Positions 33,944 through 40,620 of a stretch of DNA of 40,620 nt are shown here, in pieces (positions within the stretch are counted from its first letter, which is position 1; every line of letters begins with the position of its first letter). Origin of the DNA: Sulfuricurvum sp. 17-40-25 (lineage in GTDB: Bacteria > Campylobacterota > Campylobacteria > Campylobacterales > Sulfurimonadaceae). Made by a program: the position numbers and the translations under genes. The notes beneath the pieces are model-generated. The model did not search any database. It had not been told where the DNA came from and saw only the letters and a program-made list of their open reading frames with translations. The stretch lies in contig NCIJ01000017.1 of the NCBI GenBank assembly GCA_002282015.1, positions 1-40,620 of the forward strand, written 5' to 3'.

Positions 33944-34786
33944 ATGGATGAAATAATGGTAACAACGAACGATACCGCTGAGATGATGTTAGAGGAAGTG
34001 GATTTTTTAAGCCGTAAACTTTTAGATTTAAACAAACAGTTAATCGAAAGCGAAAAAGCAAAAACCCGTTTCCTCTCACTGGTTGCAAATGAGCTGAATA
34101 ATCCGATGACCGCTTTACTTGGCCTTATTCCCCATCTTTCCAAAGAGCCCAATGATCAAAAACAAAAAATTCTTGGAATGGTTGAAGAAGAAGCGCTTCG
34201 TCTGGATTTTCACATCCAAAATCTGGTCGCAGCAGCAGAAATCGAAAGCGGCGAGATTAAAATGAGCTATGCCCTTATCAATCCAGAAGAGCTAATCGAC
34301 GAAGTGCTTAAATCATTAAAATATCAAATTTTAGCCAACTCCATAACCATACACGTTGATAATAAACTGCAGCAAAAAATCGTCACTGATCCTCAAAAAC
34401 TACACCTTATCCTAAAAAATCTCATTGCCAACGGGTGTATTTACGGCAATGATGGGACATCGGTCGAAGTAATTATTGATTCCCCCTCAGTCAATGAGCT
34501 TACCATAGCCGTAAAAAATATCGGGAAAGGGCCTAGTGTAGAATATAAACCCCAAGTATACACGCGCTTTTCTCATGGCCCCGAAGGAATTCATGGTTTA
34601 GGAATAGGATTGAGTATTGTTCGTGAACTTTCAGAAAAATTGAATGGAAATGTTGATTACGAGACGAAGGATCGATCCGTGACCTTTACGGTGACACTTC
34701 CCTTAGAAAGCAAGCTTCCCGATTCTCAAGCCTGCGGTTCCAATGAGTTTTTATTTGAATCTTTTGATGATGCGTTTGAACTCTAA
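33944..34786 (+). CDS. Pseudo-histidine kinase (HK fold, lacks catalytic His)
   Basis: 280 residues: a coiled coil (about 12-40), a DHp-like region and an ATPase-like domain. The H-box reads FLSLVANELNNPM, with Asn49 in place of the phospho-His, and the G1 box reads KNIGKGP, with Asn192 for Asp. The N-box (KNLIANG) and G2 box (GLGIGLSIVREL) persist. It therefore cannot autophosphorylate in the normal way and may act as an allosteric or scaffold partner. The tail ends SFDDAFEL, similar to that of the response regulator 37435. It lies between cheR and cheD, one base overlapping the cheD start. Confidence 0.82.
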   Translation: MDEIMVTTNDTAEMMLEEVDFLSRKLLDLNKQLIESEKAKTRFLSLVANELNNPMTALLGLIPHLSKEPNDQKQKILGMVEEEALRLDFHIQNLVAAAEIESGEIKMSYALINPEELIDEVLKSLKYQILANSITIHVDNKLQQKIVTDPQKLHLILKNLIANGCIYGNDGTSVEVIIDSPSVNELTIAVKNIGKGPSVEYKPQVYTRFSHGPEGIHGLGIGLSIVRELSEKLNGNVDYETKDRSVTFTVTLPLESKLPDSQACGSNEFLFESFDDAFEL

Positions 34787-35265
34787 TGATAGAAGGTTGC
34801 TCAACATTTATTCATGTCGGACAAATACATGTTGACCGCTCTCCGGCAGCGATCTCAACGGTATTAGGCTCTTGTGTCGCCGTATGTCTTTACGATTCAG
34901 GGATACAATTGGGAGGGATGAATCACTATCTCCTCCCTTTTTGGAATGGAAATGGGTTGCAGTCTCCGAAATTTGGGAACATATCTATTCCCAAATTGAT
35001 TGAGTCGATGCTGGATAATGGAGCCTCCATACGAAGAATGGAAGCAAAAGTTTTTGGAGGGGCCTCCATGAACCAAAATGTCTCGGAAGCGATGATGATC
35101 GGGAAAAAGAATATTTTAGTTGCACGAGAAATTCTCGAAGAATACAAAATAAAAGTCGTAGCCCAGGACGTCGGCGGGTACAGCGGCCGTAAAATTCAAC
35201 TTAATTTAGAATACGGCAAAGTCTTAATGAAATATTCTTCATCACCAACTAAACAAGGAAATTAA
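34786..35265 (+). CDS. cheD: CheD receptor deamidase
   Basis: 159 residues with the CheD active site: Cys30 in VLGSCVAV, His47 in GGMNHYLL and the rest of the fold (AKVFGGASMN, YSGRKIQLN). CheD deamidates glutamines in the receptor methylation region and can bind CheC/CheY-type partners. The first base overlaps the preceding stop. It lies next to cheB. Confidence 0.92.
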   Translation: MIEGCSTFIHVGQIHVDRSPAAISTVLGSCVAVCLYDSGIQLGGMNHYLLPFWNGNGLQSPKFGNISIPKLIESMLDNGASIRRMEAKVFGGASMNQNVSEAMMIGKKNILVAREILEEYKIKVVAQDVGGYSGRKIQLNLEYGKVLMKYSSSPTKQGN

Positions 35266-35267
35266 AT

Positions 35268-36290
35268 ATGGCAATACGGGTACTGATCGTTGATGATAGC
35301 GCGACTGCAAGAGCGGTATTAACTGAAATTTTACAGTCTGACCCATCCATAGAAGTGATTGGGAGTGCTTCAGATGCTTACATCGCACGGGATAAAATTG
35401 TCGAACTTAAGCCCGATGTCATTTGTCTTGATGTCGAAATGCCGCGTATGGATGGAATCACTTTTTTAAAACGCTTAATGCAGTATATGCCCTTGCCGGT
35501 TGTTATGGTCTCTTCTTTAACTCAGAATGGGGCCAAAACAACTTTAGATGCATTAGAAGCAGGAGCCGTTGACTTTGTTCCAAAACCACATTCGCATATT
35601 TATGATGGAAAAGCCGAAATCCATGATGAGCTCATTAGTAAAGTTAAAATCGCTTCAAAAGTAAAAGTGCATCAACGAATCAATCATAATGCGCAACAAG
35701 CTAATACCACTTCATTGGCCGAAACAACCAATAAAATTTTGGCAATAGGAGCATCTACAGGCGGAACAGAAGCGCTTAAAGATGTATTAATGGGGTTGCC
35801 TCGCAATGCTCCCGGAACGGTTGTCGTTCAGCACATGCCTGCAAACTTTACGGCCCCGTTTGCTGAGCGACTTAATGGATTATGTTCTATGGAAGTTCGC
35901 GAAGCACGAAATGGAGATTCTATTGTCCCAGGATTAGTACTTATCGCTCCAGGGGATTATCACATGGTAGTTCGTCGTTCGGGAGCTCGCTACTATGTTG
36001 AGATAGGGAGTGGAGACAAAGTGTCCGGACATAGGCCTTCCGTAGACGTACTCTTAAATTCTGCCTCTAAGGTAGCAGGGGCAAATGCCATAGGGGTAAT
36101 TTTAACCGGGATGGGTGCAGATGGAGCAAAAGGGCTTTTAAATATGCGTAAAGCTGGAGCCCGAACAATCGGTCAAGATGAAGAGAGCTGCGTTGTGTAT
36201 GGGATGCCAAAAGTTGCGTATGATTTGGGCGCGGTTGAATATCAGCTACCGTTAAATTATATCTCCGGAAAAATTATCAACCTTATTTGA
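35268..36290 (+). CDS. cheB: CheB methylesterase/glutaminase
   Basis: 340 residues: receiver domain with Asp55 (VICLDVEMPRMDG), linker, then the esterase with catalytic Ser163 (GASTGG), His189 (VVQHMPANF) and Asp285 (GMGADGAKG), the same spacing as Ser164, His190 and Asp286 in E. coli CheB. It demethylates the receptor after phosphorylation by CheA. Confidence 0.95.
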   Translation: MAIRVLIVDDSATARAVLTEILQSDPSIEVIGSASDAYIARDKIVELKPDVICLDVEMPRMDGITFLKRLMQYMPLPVVMVSSLTQNGAKTTLDALEAGAVDFVPKPHSHIYDGKAEIHDELISKVKIASKVKVHQRINHNAQQANTTSLAETTNKILAIGASTGGTEALKDVLMGLPRNAPGTVVVQHMPANFTAPFAERLNGLCSMEVREARNGDSIVPGLVLIAPGDYHMVVRRSGARYYVEIGSGDKVSGHRPSVDVLLNSASKVAGANAIGVILTGMGADGAKGLLNMRKAGARTIGQDEESCVVYGMPKVAYDLGAVEYQLPLNYISGKIINLI

Positions 36291-36304
36291 AAGGGACAAC
36301 ACTA

Positions 36305-37438
36305 TTGATAAGCGATTATTCTAAAAACAAACACTACTTTGAAGCCCTTATGACGGCTTCTATTGTCTCTAAAACAGACAGCAAAGGGATAATTACATAC
36401 GTTAATGATAATTTTTGCAAAATAACGGGCTATAGCAAAGAAGAAATGCTTGGTCATACTCATGCAATGTTTAGGCATCCTGAGAACTCAGACACCCTAT
36501 ACCAAGAAATGTGGGAGACAATTACAACAGGAAAGATTTGGCGTGAAAGAATGATCAACCTGAATAAAGACGGGTCAAATTTTATTGCAGAATCAACCAT
36601 AATTCCTCTAATTGATGAAGAAGGACATATCAGTGAATACTTAGCTATTCGCAACGATATTACCGATATTGTCAAATTAAAACGCGAAATATTTTTAAAG
36701 GAACAAGAAAAAGTCGAGCACGAAAAAATTCGCGAAGCACAAAAATCATTCCTTCTACTTTTTACCCATGAGTTAAAAACGCCCCTAAATGCTATCATTA
36801 ATTTCACCAAATACATACGAAAACAAATCGAAAAACCAAAAGAAATTGATCAAGCCAAGCTCTTGGGGCTGCTGGATACCGTTTCACTAAATGCCGTCGA
36901 TATGCTTGGCAATATTACAATGATTCTGGAAACCTCCAAACTAAACGCCAATAAAATGATCTACCATTATTCGCTCTTTAGCCCTGAGTCTCTTATAGAA
37001 GAATTACTGAATAAATATCACATCTTAATTCATGAAAAGAATATTCATGTGACTAAGTATTTTACCAGCAATGCTCTTATCCATAGCGACGAATATCGCG
37101 TAAAACAAATCATTGCGAACATCTTGTCCAATGCCATTAAATATGGAAACAATGAGATTCATATTACCCTGTCTACACATGATGACGATGTTGTTCTAAT
37201 AATTGAAGACAACGGTCCTGGAATAAAAAATAAAGAGGCAATTTTTGAACTGTACACCCAAGAAGATACTAATATTCTAGAACGAAAAGGTCAAGGTACA
37301 GGGATCGGTCTTTATTTTTTAAAGCTGCTTTGCCGAGATTTGCATATTGACTATACGATTGACGATCGCAAAGATGCTCCTGGTACCAAATTTTCACTCT
37401 GCTTCTCGAAAAATCCATCCAATAAGGAAAAACAATGA
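36305..37438 (+). CDS. PAS-domain histidine kinase
   Basis: 377 residues from TTG 36305, preferred because AAGGG lies 9 bases before; a longer frame starts at TTG 36287 overlapping the cheB stop. One PAS domain (about 12-125, SKGIITYVNDNFCKITGYSKEEMLGHTHAMFRHP, an Aer-like type) leads to a coiled coil, DHp with His155 (FTHELKTPLNAI) and HATPase (NAIKYGN, DNGPGI, GQGTGIGLYFL). All boxes are intact, so it should phosphorylate its neighbour regulator, whose gene overlaps by 4 bp. It is soluble; no membrane span. Confidence 0.88.
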   Translation: MISDYSKNKHYFEALMTASIVSKTDSKGIITYVNDNFCKITGYSKEEMLGHTHAMFRHPENSDTLYQEMWETITTGKIWRERMINLNKDGSNFIAESTIIPLIDEEGHISEYLAIRNDITDIVKLKREIFLKEQEKVEHEKIREAQKSFLLLFTHELKTPLNAIINFTKYIRKQIEKPKEIDQAKLLGLLDTVSLNAVDMLGNITMILETSKLNANKMIYHYSLFSPESLIEELLNKYHILIHEKNIHVTKYFTSNALIHSDEYRVKQIIANILSNAIKYGNNEIHITLSTHDDDVVLIIEDNGPGIKNKEAIFELYTQEDTNILERKGQGTGIGLYFLKLLCRDLHIDYTIDDRKDAPGTKFSLCFSKNPSNKEKQ

Positions 37439-38730
37439 TAGAAATTTTATGCGTTGATGACGATCGTAATAACAGAATGACACTGCAACTTCTTTTAGAA
37501 GAATTTGACGATATTCAAACCACTGAGGCATCTGATGGGCAAGAAGCCATTGAACTGTGCCGGCAAAAACATTTTGATATTATTCTGATGGATATCATGA
37601 TGCCAAATGTCAATGGTATTACTGCAACGAGTGTGATTAAATCGTTTGATAAAAAAACAATGATCTTGGCATTGAGCGCTTTGGATGATGAAACATCAAA
37701 AAATCAGATGCTCGTAAGCGGTGCAGAAGACTATATGACTAAGCCCATTGAAGACAACCTTTTCCATCAGCGCATCGCGAACTACATTCAAATCGTTCAA
37801 CTGCGAAAATTAAAGCCGTTGAATACCGATGCCATTAACCCCTTTAGTCAAGAAATCTATTCTCGTTCCTTGAAATTCAAAATTAATTCCCCTCAATCAT
37901 TAGCCGAACTGTGGGACTATTATCTTAATCAAGCGAAATATGAAATTGCCGAACTGGAAGATTGCATACGAATTATTTATGCCATTGGTCAATTTAGTCT
38001 CAAAAATCATCACTCTTTTAGTATTGTCGCAGAGGAAAATGACGATAATCTATTTATCACCCTCGAACTTTTAGAGACCATTAATGATTTATCGATTCAG
38101 CATATCTTAGTCAAAAATTATAAAAACGGAATTTTTATTCTAAAGAACCATCTACTTTCATTTCGCCTGCCAAAAGCTAAAATAATTCCAAAAGTTGATT
38201 TAGCAAAAATTGAAATCAACGACTATACCCAATCGGTTCTCGCTAAAACACATTTTAATAAAACGCTTGCATCGGATTATGTTGAAAGTACGGCTGTTTC
38301 CCTAATGGATAAAATAGAAAATCTTGAGAATATTCGATACGATTTGGAAACAGCAGCCATAGAGTTTGAAAAACTCCCCAATCAAGATACGTTGCATGAA
38401 ATCACTAGCATTCTTAGTTTGTATATTGATGTAGTTGATAATTTAATGGAGTTTGAACATTTTGCATACGCGCTAAATACGTTGAATGATTTTTTAAAAA
38501 CACTGGATTTGGAACAAATCGAAGCCAAAGATTTTAAAAAGTTTTCCATACTTTTTTTATCGTTACTGGATGATATAGAAGGATGGAGAAAAAATATATT
38601 TATCTTAAAAGAAGCCAATGATATCCATTATCTAGACTCTTCTTTATTAAGTACATGCCTTCAAATACAATCTATTTTTTCAAAGCAAGAAGTTTCAAGA
38701 CATGATGAAGATGAGTTTGAACTGTTTTAA
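37435..38730 (+). CDS. Response regulator with long unassigned C-terminal region
   Basis: 431 residues. Receiver domain (1-120) with Asp8-Asp9-Asp10 acid cluster, phospho-acceptor Asp53 (IILMDIMMPN), Ser81 and Lys103 (YMTKPI). The remaining 300 residues are mostly alpha/beta then helical and carry no HTH, GGDEF, HD-GYP or other domain I recognise. The middle (SLAELWDYYLNQAKYEIAELEDCI) and the last helical part (about 290-415) may be separate domains. The C-terminus DEDEFELF ends like the pseudokinase (DAFEL). Last gene of the operon; fits as the output of the PAS kinase. Confidence 0.82.
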   Translation: MIEILCVDDDRNNRMTLQLLLEEFDDIQTTEASDGQEAIELCRQKHFDIILMDIMMPNVNGITATSVIKSFDKKTMILALSALDDETSKNQMLVSGAEDYMTKPIEDNLFHQRIANYIQIVQLRKLKPLNTDAINPFSQEIYSRSLKFKINSPQSLAELWDYYLNQAKYEIAELEDCIRIIYAIGQFSLKNHHSFSIVAEENDDNLFITLELLETINDLSIQHILVKNYKNGIFILKNHLLSFRLPKAKIIPKVDLAKIEINDYTQSVLAKTHFNKTLASDYVESTAVSLMDKIENLENIRYDLETAAIEFEKLPNQDTLHEITSILSLYIDVVDNLMEFEHFAYALNTLNDFLKTLDLEQIEAKDFKKFSILFLSLLDDIEGWRKNIFILKEANDIHYLDSSLLSTCLQIQSIFSKQEVSRHDEDEFELF

Positions 38731-38778
38731 GAATAACCATTTTTTTTAAGTTTAGCTATCTAGAAATCCACTTGCAAG

Positions 38779-38814
38779 TCTAAATCCGAACTCTTCCAAA
38801 ATTTCGGATTTAGA
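38779..38814 (+). terminator. Hairpin after the che operon
   Basis: TCTAAATCCGAA (38779-38790) and its exact complement (38803-38814), 12-base loop, 49 bp beyond the last stop. No T-run follows, so it may be a weak end or a bidirectional barrier. The remaining 38815-38911 shows nothing further. Confidence 0.5.
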
Positions 38815-38911
38815 TTGACAAAGAACAAGAGCACCAACCATAAAATGGCTTGCTACTTTTGAGGCACCTTTTATTTAATACATAACGAAAAACAAATGTT
38901 TTACACACACT

Positions 38912-39072
38912 TTACAATCAAAAGACCAAAAAAAATCTACAACTTTATAATGCCATTAGACACAATAGGAAATAAATATGATTGCCTTAAATTACAATCA
39001 AAAGACCAAAAAAAATCTACAACTTTATAATGCCATTAGACACAATAGGAAATAAATATGATTGCCTTAAAT
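38912..39072 (+). repeat. 80-bp tandem duplication with promoter and ORF start
   Basis: Two perfect copies of an 80-bp unit (38912-38991 and 38992-39071 with one more matching base). Each has TATAAT (38946-38951; 39026-39031), GGAAAT and ATGATTGCCTTAAAT. The second ATG (39058) opens MIALNANQFLAEVDAG and stops at 39106; the first (38978) opens a 25-residue ORF through the second copy. The identity suggests a very recent duplication. The short ORF may be a remnant of a larger gene. Confidence 0.85.
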
Positions 39073-39111
39073 GCTAATCAGTTCTTAGCTGAAGTTGATG
39101 CAGGATAAAGC

Positions 39112-39378
39112 TTATCCAAATAACTGTGAATGAGATCCAATTCGTGTTAACTTTAAAATCTCATCTTCAATGCAGTAGATGACCAAAAGATCCCCCGAAA
39201 TATGAAATTCTCGAAAATTTTCATAATCACCTATTAAAGGATGATCTTTGGCTTCAGGTGGAAGAAGTTCTCCCTGGAGAAGCAACACCAAATACTGAAG
39301 ATACTTAGCGTAATGGGTATCGGAGATTTTTAGTTTTGCATACTCTTTGAGAAACGTTTTAGTACGAAATAATCGCAT
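39112..39378 (-). CDS. YafQ/RelE-type mRNA interferase toxin
   Basis: 88 residues from ATG 39378. MRLFRTKTFLKEYAKLK, LPPEAKDHPLIGDYENFREFHISGDLLVIYCIEDEIL and RIGSHSQLF match YafQ; the His in GSHS matches the catalytic His87. It should cut mRNA at the ribosome. Placed one base after the antitoxin stop. The frame from 39414 adds 12 residues inside the antitoxin gene and is unlikely. Confidence 0.9.
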   Translation of the reverse strand: MRLFRTKTFLKEYAKLKISDTHYAKYLQYLVLLLQGELLPPEAKDHPLIGDYENFREFHISGDLLVIYCIEDEILKLTRIGSHSQLFG

Positions 39379-39379
39379 T

Positions 39380-39619
39380 TTATCTCTCAAGATCTGCAAG
39401 CGTGATAAATTCACCTTTTAGCTCTTTAGCTTCTTTCATAGCTGCTATTGTCTTTTTGTTTGGAATTTTCGCTTCAAAAGGCAATCCATGATTCAATACA
39501 ACCATACGGTTAAACATATTAATTGCTTGTGCATAGCTCATACCAACAAACTCCAAAATTTCTCGCGCTTGTTTATAATCTTCTTCTTCGAGGCGTATGG
39601 TGGTTTGCATTTTTGACAT
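39380..39619 (-). CDS. DinJ/RelB-type antitoxin
   Basis: 79 residues from ATG 39619 (AAGGAG ahead; a longer frame begins at 39676). MQTTIRLEEEDYKQAREILEFVGMSYAQAINMFNRMVVLNHGLPFE is the RelB/DinJ ribbon-helix-helix; the C-terminal part (LKGEFITLADLER) binds and blocks the toxin. The operator palindrome lies directly upstream. Confidence 0.9.
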   Translation of the reverse strand: MSKMQTTIRLEEEDYKQAREILEFVGMSYAQAINMFNRMVVLNHGLPFEAKIPNKKTIAAMKEAKELKGEFITLADLER

Positions 39620-39636
39620 ATCGTCTCCTTTTTCTA

Positions 39637-39666
39637 ATTGTATCCCATTTGGGATGCAGATGTCAA
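39637..39666 (-). promoter_or_regulatory. dinJ-yafQ-type promoter with palindromic operator
   Basis: Minus strand: TTGACA (39661-39666), 18 bp, TACAAT (39637-39642). The spacer and -10 hold the perfect palindrome ATCCCA-TT-TGGGAT (39642-39655), a natural site for the RHH antitoxin. Confidence 0.75.
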
Positions 39667-39874
39667 TATGATTCACATACTGTATTTAATCGAATCTTTT
39701 CCGTCGTCCTCCCCTGCTTTCAATTTTAATGGCCAGAATGAGTACTAAATACATACGAAAAACACTATCGTAATTGTCCAATATACGAAAACTAAAATCT
39801 GTGGTTTTCCGATGGCTCAGAAGCTTATGAGGTCTAAATAACTGGCTTGAATCGTACAACTCATCTCAATAATT

Positions 39875-39882
39875 GCCGATAT
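39875..39882 (+). promoter_or_regulatory. Sigma-28-like -10 element for the 39912 gene
   Basis: GCCGATAT agrees with the sigma-28 (FliA) -10 box, for which the epsilon form is CGAT(A/T)T. No clear -35 is seen (TACAA at 15 bp). The start would be near 39890, with AAGGAGG at 39898-39904. It would couple the gene to late flagellar expression. The rest of 39677-39911 shows nothing else. Confidence 0.5.
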
Positions 39883-39911
39883 AGCTTCTAACTCCCTAAG
39901 GAGGATAAACT

Positions 39912-40094
39912 ATGGATTCAATTAATTCGTCTATGGGTATGGGGCCGCAAATGTACGCTATGAAAAAAGCGATCGATACACAAGAACAAGGGATTATGAA
40001 ACTCTTGGAAAGCGCCCCTTCTCCATCAAGCAGCAATGCATCACTTGGTGCAGAGCTTACAGGTCTGGGTCAGAATCTAGACATCAAAGCCTGA
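39912..40094 (+). CDS. YjfB-like small motility protein
   Basis: 60 residues. The motif QMYAMKKAIDTQEQGIMKLLES matches the putative motility protein family (PF14070, YjfB-like), which carries KxALDxQ and a leucine end; no biochemical role is known. AAGGAGG precedes ATG 39912. Expressed from a sigma-28-like site, so probably with the flagellum. Serine-rich C-terminus. Confidence 0.7.
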   Translation: MDSINSSMGMGPQMYAMKKAIDTQEQGIMKLLESAPSPSSSNASLGAELTGLGQNLDIKA

Positions 40095-40116
40095 CTTTAG
40101 CTTTAGGGCTAAGGTC
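40093..40116 (+). terminator. Hairpin at the end of the YjfB-like gene
   Basis: GACTTTAGC (40093-40101) pairs with GCTAAGGTC (40108-40116), one G-U pair, 6-base loop, overlapping the stop codon. No poly-U follows, so termination is uncertain. Confidence 0.4.
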
Positions 40117-40129
40117 AATGCTGTTGTGC

Positions 40130-40135
40130 TATACT
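40130..40135 (+). promoter_or_regulatory. Extended -10 element of the DUF3293 gene
   Basis: TGC-TATACT, an extended -10, ends six bases before ATG 40142. With no Shine-Dalgarno, the mRNA would be leaderless. Confidence 0.45.
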
Positions 40136-40141
40136 CACCGC

Positions 40142-40552
40142 ATGAAAGACATTTACGATCAAACCCATTTCAGTATTACTCTCAAGTCTAAAATCATTGA
40201 TTTTACCATAGACACCCTCCCCTCTGATCCACCTCTCGACAAAGCATTTACTATCCTCACAGCATGGAACCCTAACAATCAACCTTTGAGTCTTGAAGAG
40301 AACACTGTATGTAACACGCAACTGTTTGCCCTGCTCTTGGAAAGAGACTATGCGTTCGATGAAGCGCTTGGGTATCTGGATGAACACAGCGAAGAAAGTT
40401 ATTGCATTTATGGCATAGATTTTGATGAGGCCATTGAATTGGGAAAAATGTTTGATCAGTATGCTATATTTTACCGATCCATGGAAAGTGTCGGTTATTA
40501 TGAGTGCGCTTCCGGTGATGCGATTACCCAAAGAGGGCTTCAAGGTCATTGA
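40142..40552 (+). CDS. DUF3293 family protein
   Basis: 136 residues from ATG 40142 (the frame can start at 40118). The pattern AFTILTAWNPNNQPLSLEENTVCNTQL, then ESYCIYGIDFDEAIELGKMFDQYAIFY, is that of DUF3293 proteins (TAWNP, EN, E.S..V.G....A...A..F.Q.A). No function is known. Nothing downstream to 40620 can be called. Confidence 0.8.
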   Translation: MKDIYDQTHFSITLKSKIIDFTIDTLPSDPPLDKAFTILTAWNPNNQPLSLEENTVCNTQLFALLLERDYAFDEALGYLDEHSEESYCIYGIDFDEAIELGKMFDQYAIFYRSMESVGYYECASGDAITQRGLQGH

Positions 40553-40620
40553 CCTCTATGACTATTTGAGTTCCCCCCAAACGTTTCTCAATTTTTGAGT
40601 GTAATAGATCAATGCATCTT

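Noticed and set aside
1-40620. CRISPR arrays, tRNA or rRNA genes
   Set aside because: No regularly spaced repeats and no cloverleaf or rRNA motifs were found by reading.

Overview
The window is AT-rich and bacterial. Its gene content points to the Campylobacterota (former Epsilonproteobacteria), most likely a free-living Sulfuricurvum/Sulfurimonas-type organism. This rests on the NapA/NapD/NapF types, the epsilon-type porin, the small FmdE-domain protein, an epsilon-like sigma-28 promoter and the many chemotaxis and PAS proteins. The genus is an inference; no rRNA gene is present to fix it.

Region 1 (about 1-16,100) is an accessory island. It holds a truncated LexA-like S24 repressor beside a scrap of an IS3-family transposase, a HepT/MntA toxin-antitoxin pair, and a tyrosine recombinase with a degenerate active site followed by a small DUF6262/TnpC-like protein. 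Then come brnTA, hipBA (with two HipB operators), a secreted/lipoprotein gene set (8330-10495), and a tight nine-gene minus-strand operon of small membrane and cytosolic proteins of unknown function (10894-14348) facing a divergent phage-type regulator. A fourth toxin-antitoxin pair closes the island. Two genes of the nine-gene operon are frameshifted, each repairable by one extra G. Two diverged direct repeats of about 140 bp flank the hipBA segment.

Region 2 (16,144-24,329) is a nitrate respiration locus on the minus strand: a Crp/Fnr-family regulator, a stand-alone PilJ/NarX-like sensor with an in-frame stop near its 5' end, then napA-napB-napF-napD-porin. An FmdE-domain gene lies downstream. 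No napC, napG, napH or napL is present.

Region 3 (24,674-38,730) is on the plus strand. It has a MASE3-PAS-PAS-PAS-GGDEF-EAL protein followed by one compact chemosensory operon: cheY, cheW, mcp, a STAS-like protein, cheA, cheR, a pseudo-histidine-kinase, cheD, cheB, a PAS histidine kinase and a long response regulator. The promoters of nap, the GGDEF-EAL gene and the che operon have the same layout: a TTGAC-N4-(A/G)TCAA box, 22 bp, then TATAAT or TAAAAT. This is class II Crp/Fnr architecture. The simplest reading is that the Fnr-type regulator switches on periplasmic nitrate reduction, c-di-GMP control and a dedicated chemosensory pathway together, so that motility behaviour is tied to respiration. 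This is inference from sequence layout.

Region 4 (38,731-40,620) has an 80-bp tandem duplication carrying a promoter and a tiny ORF start, a DinJ/YafQ-type toxin-antitoxin pair, a YjfB-like small motility protein behind a sigma-28-like promoter, and a DUF3293 protein.
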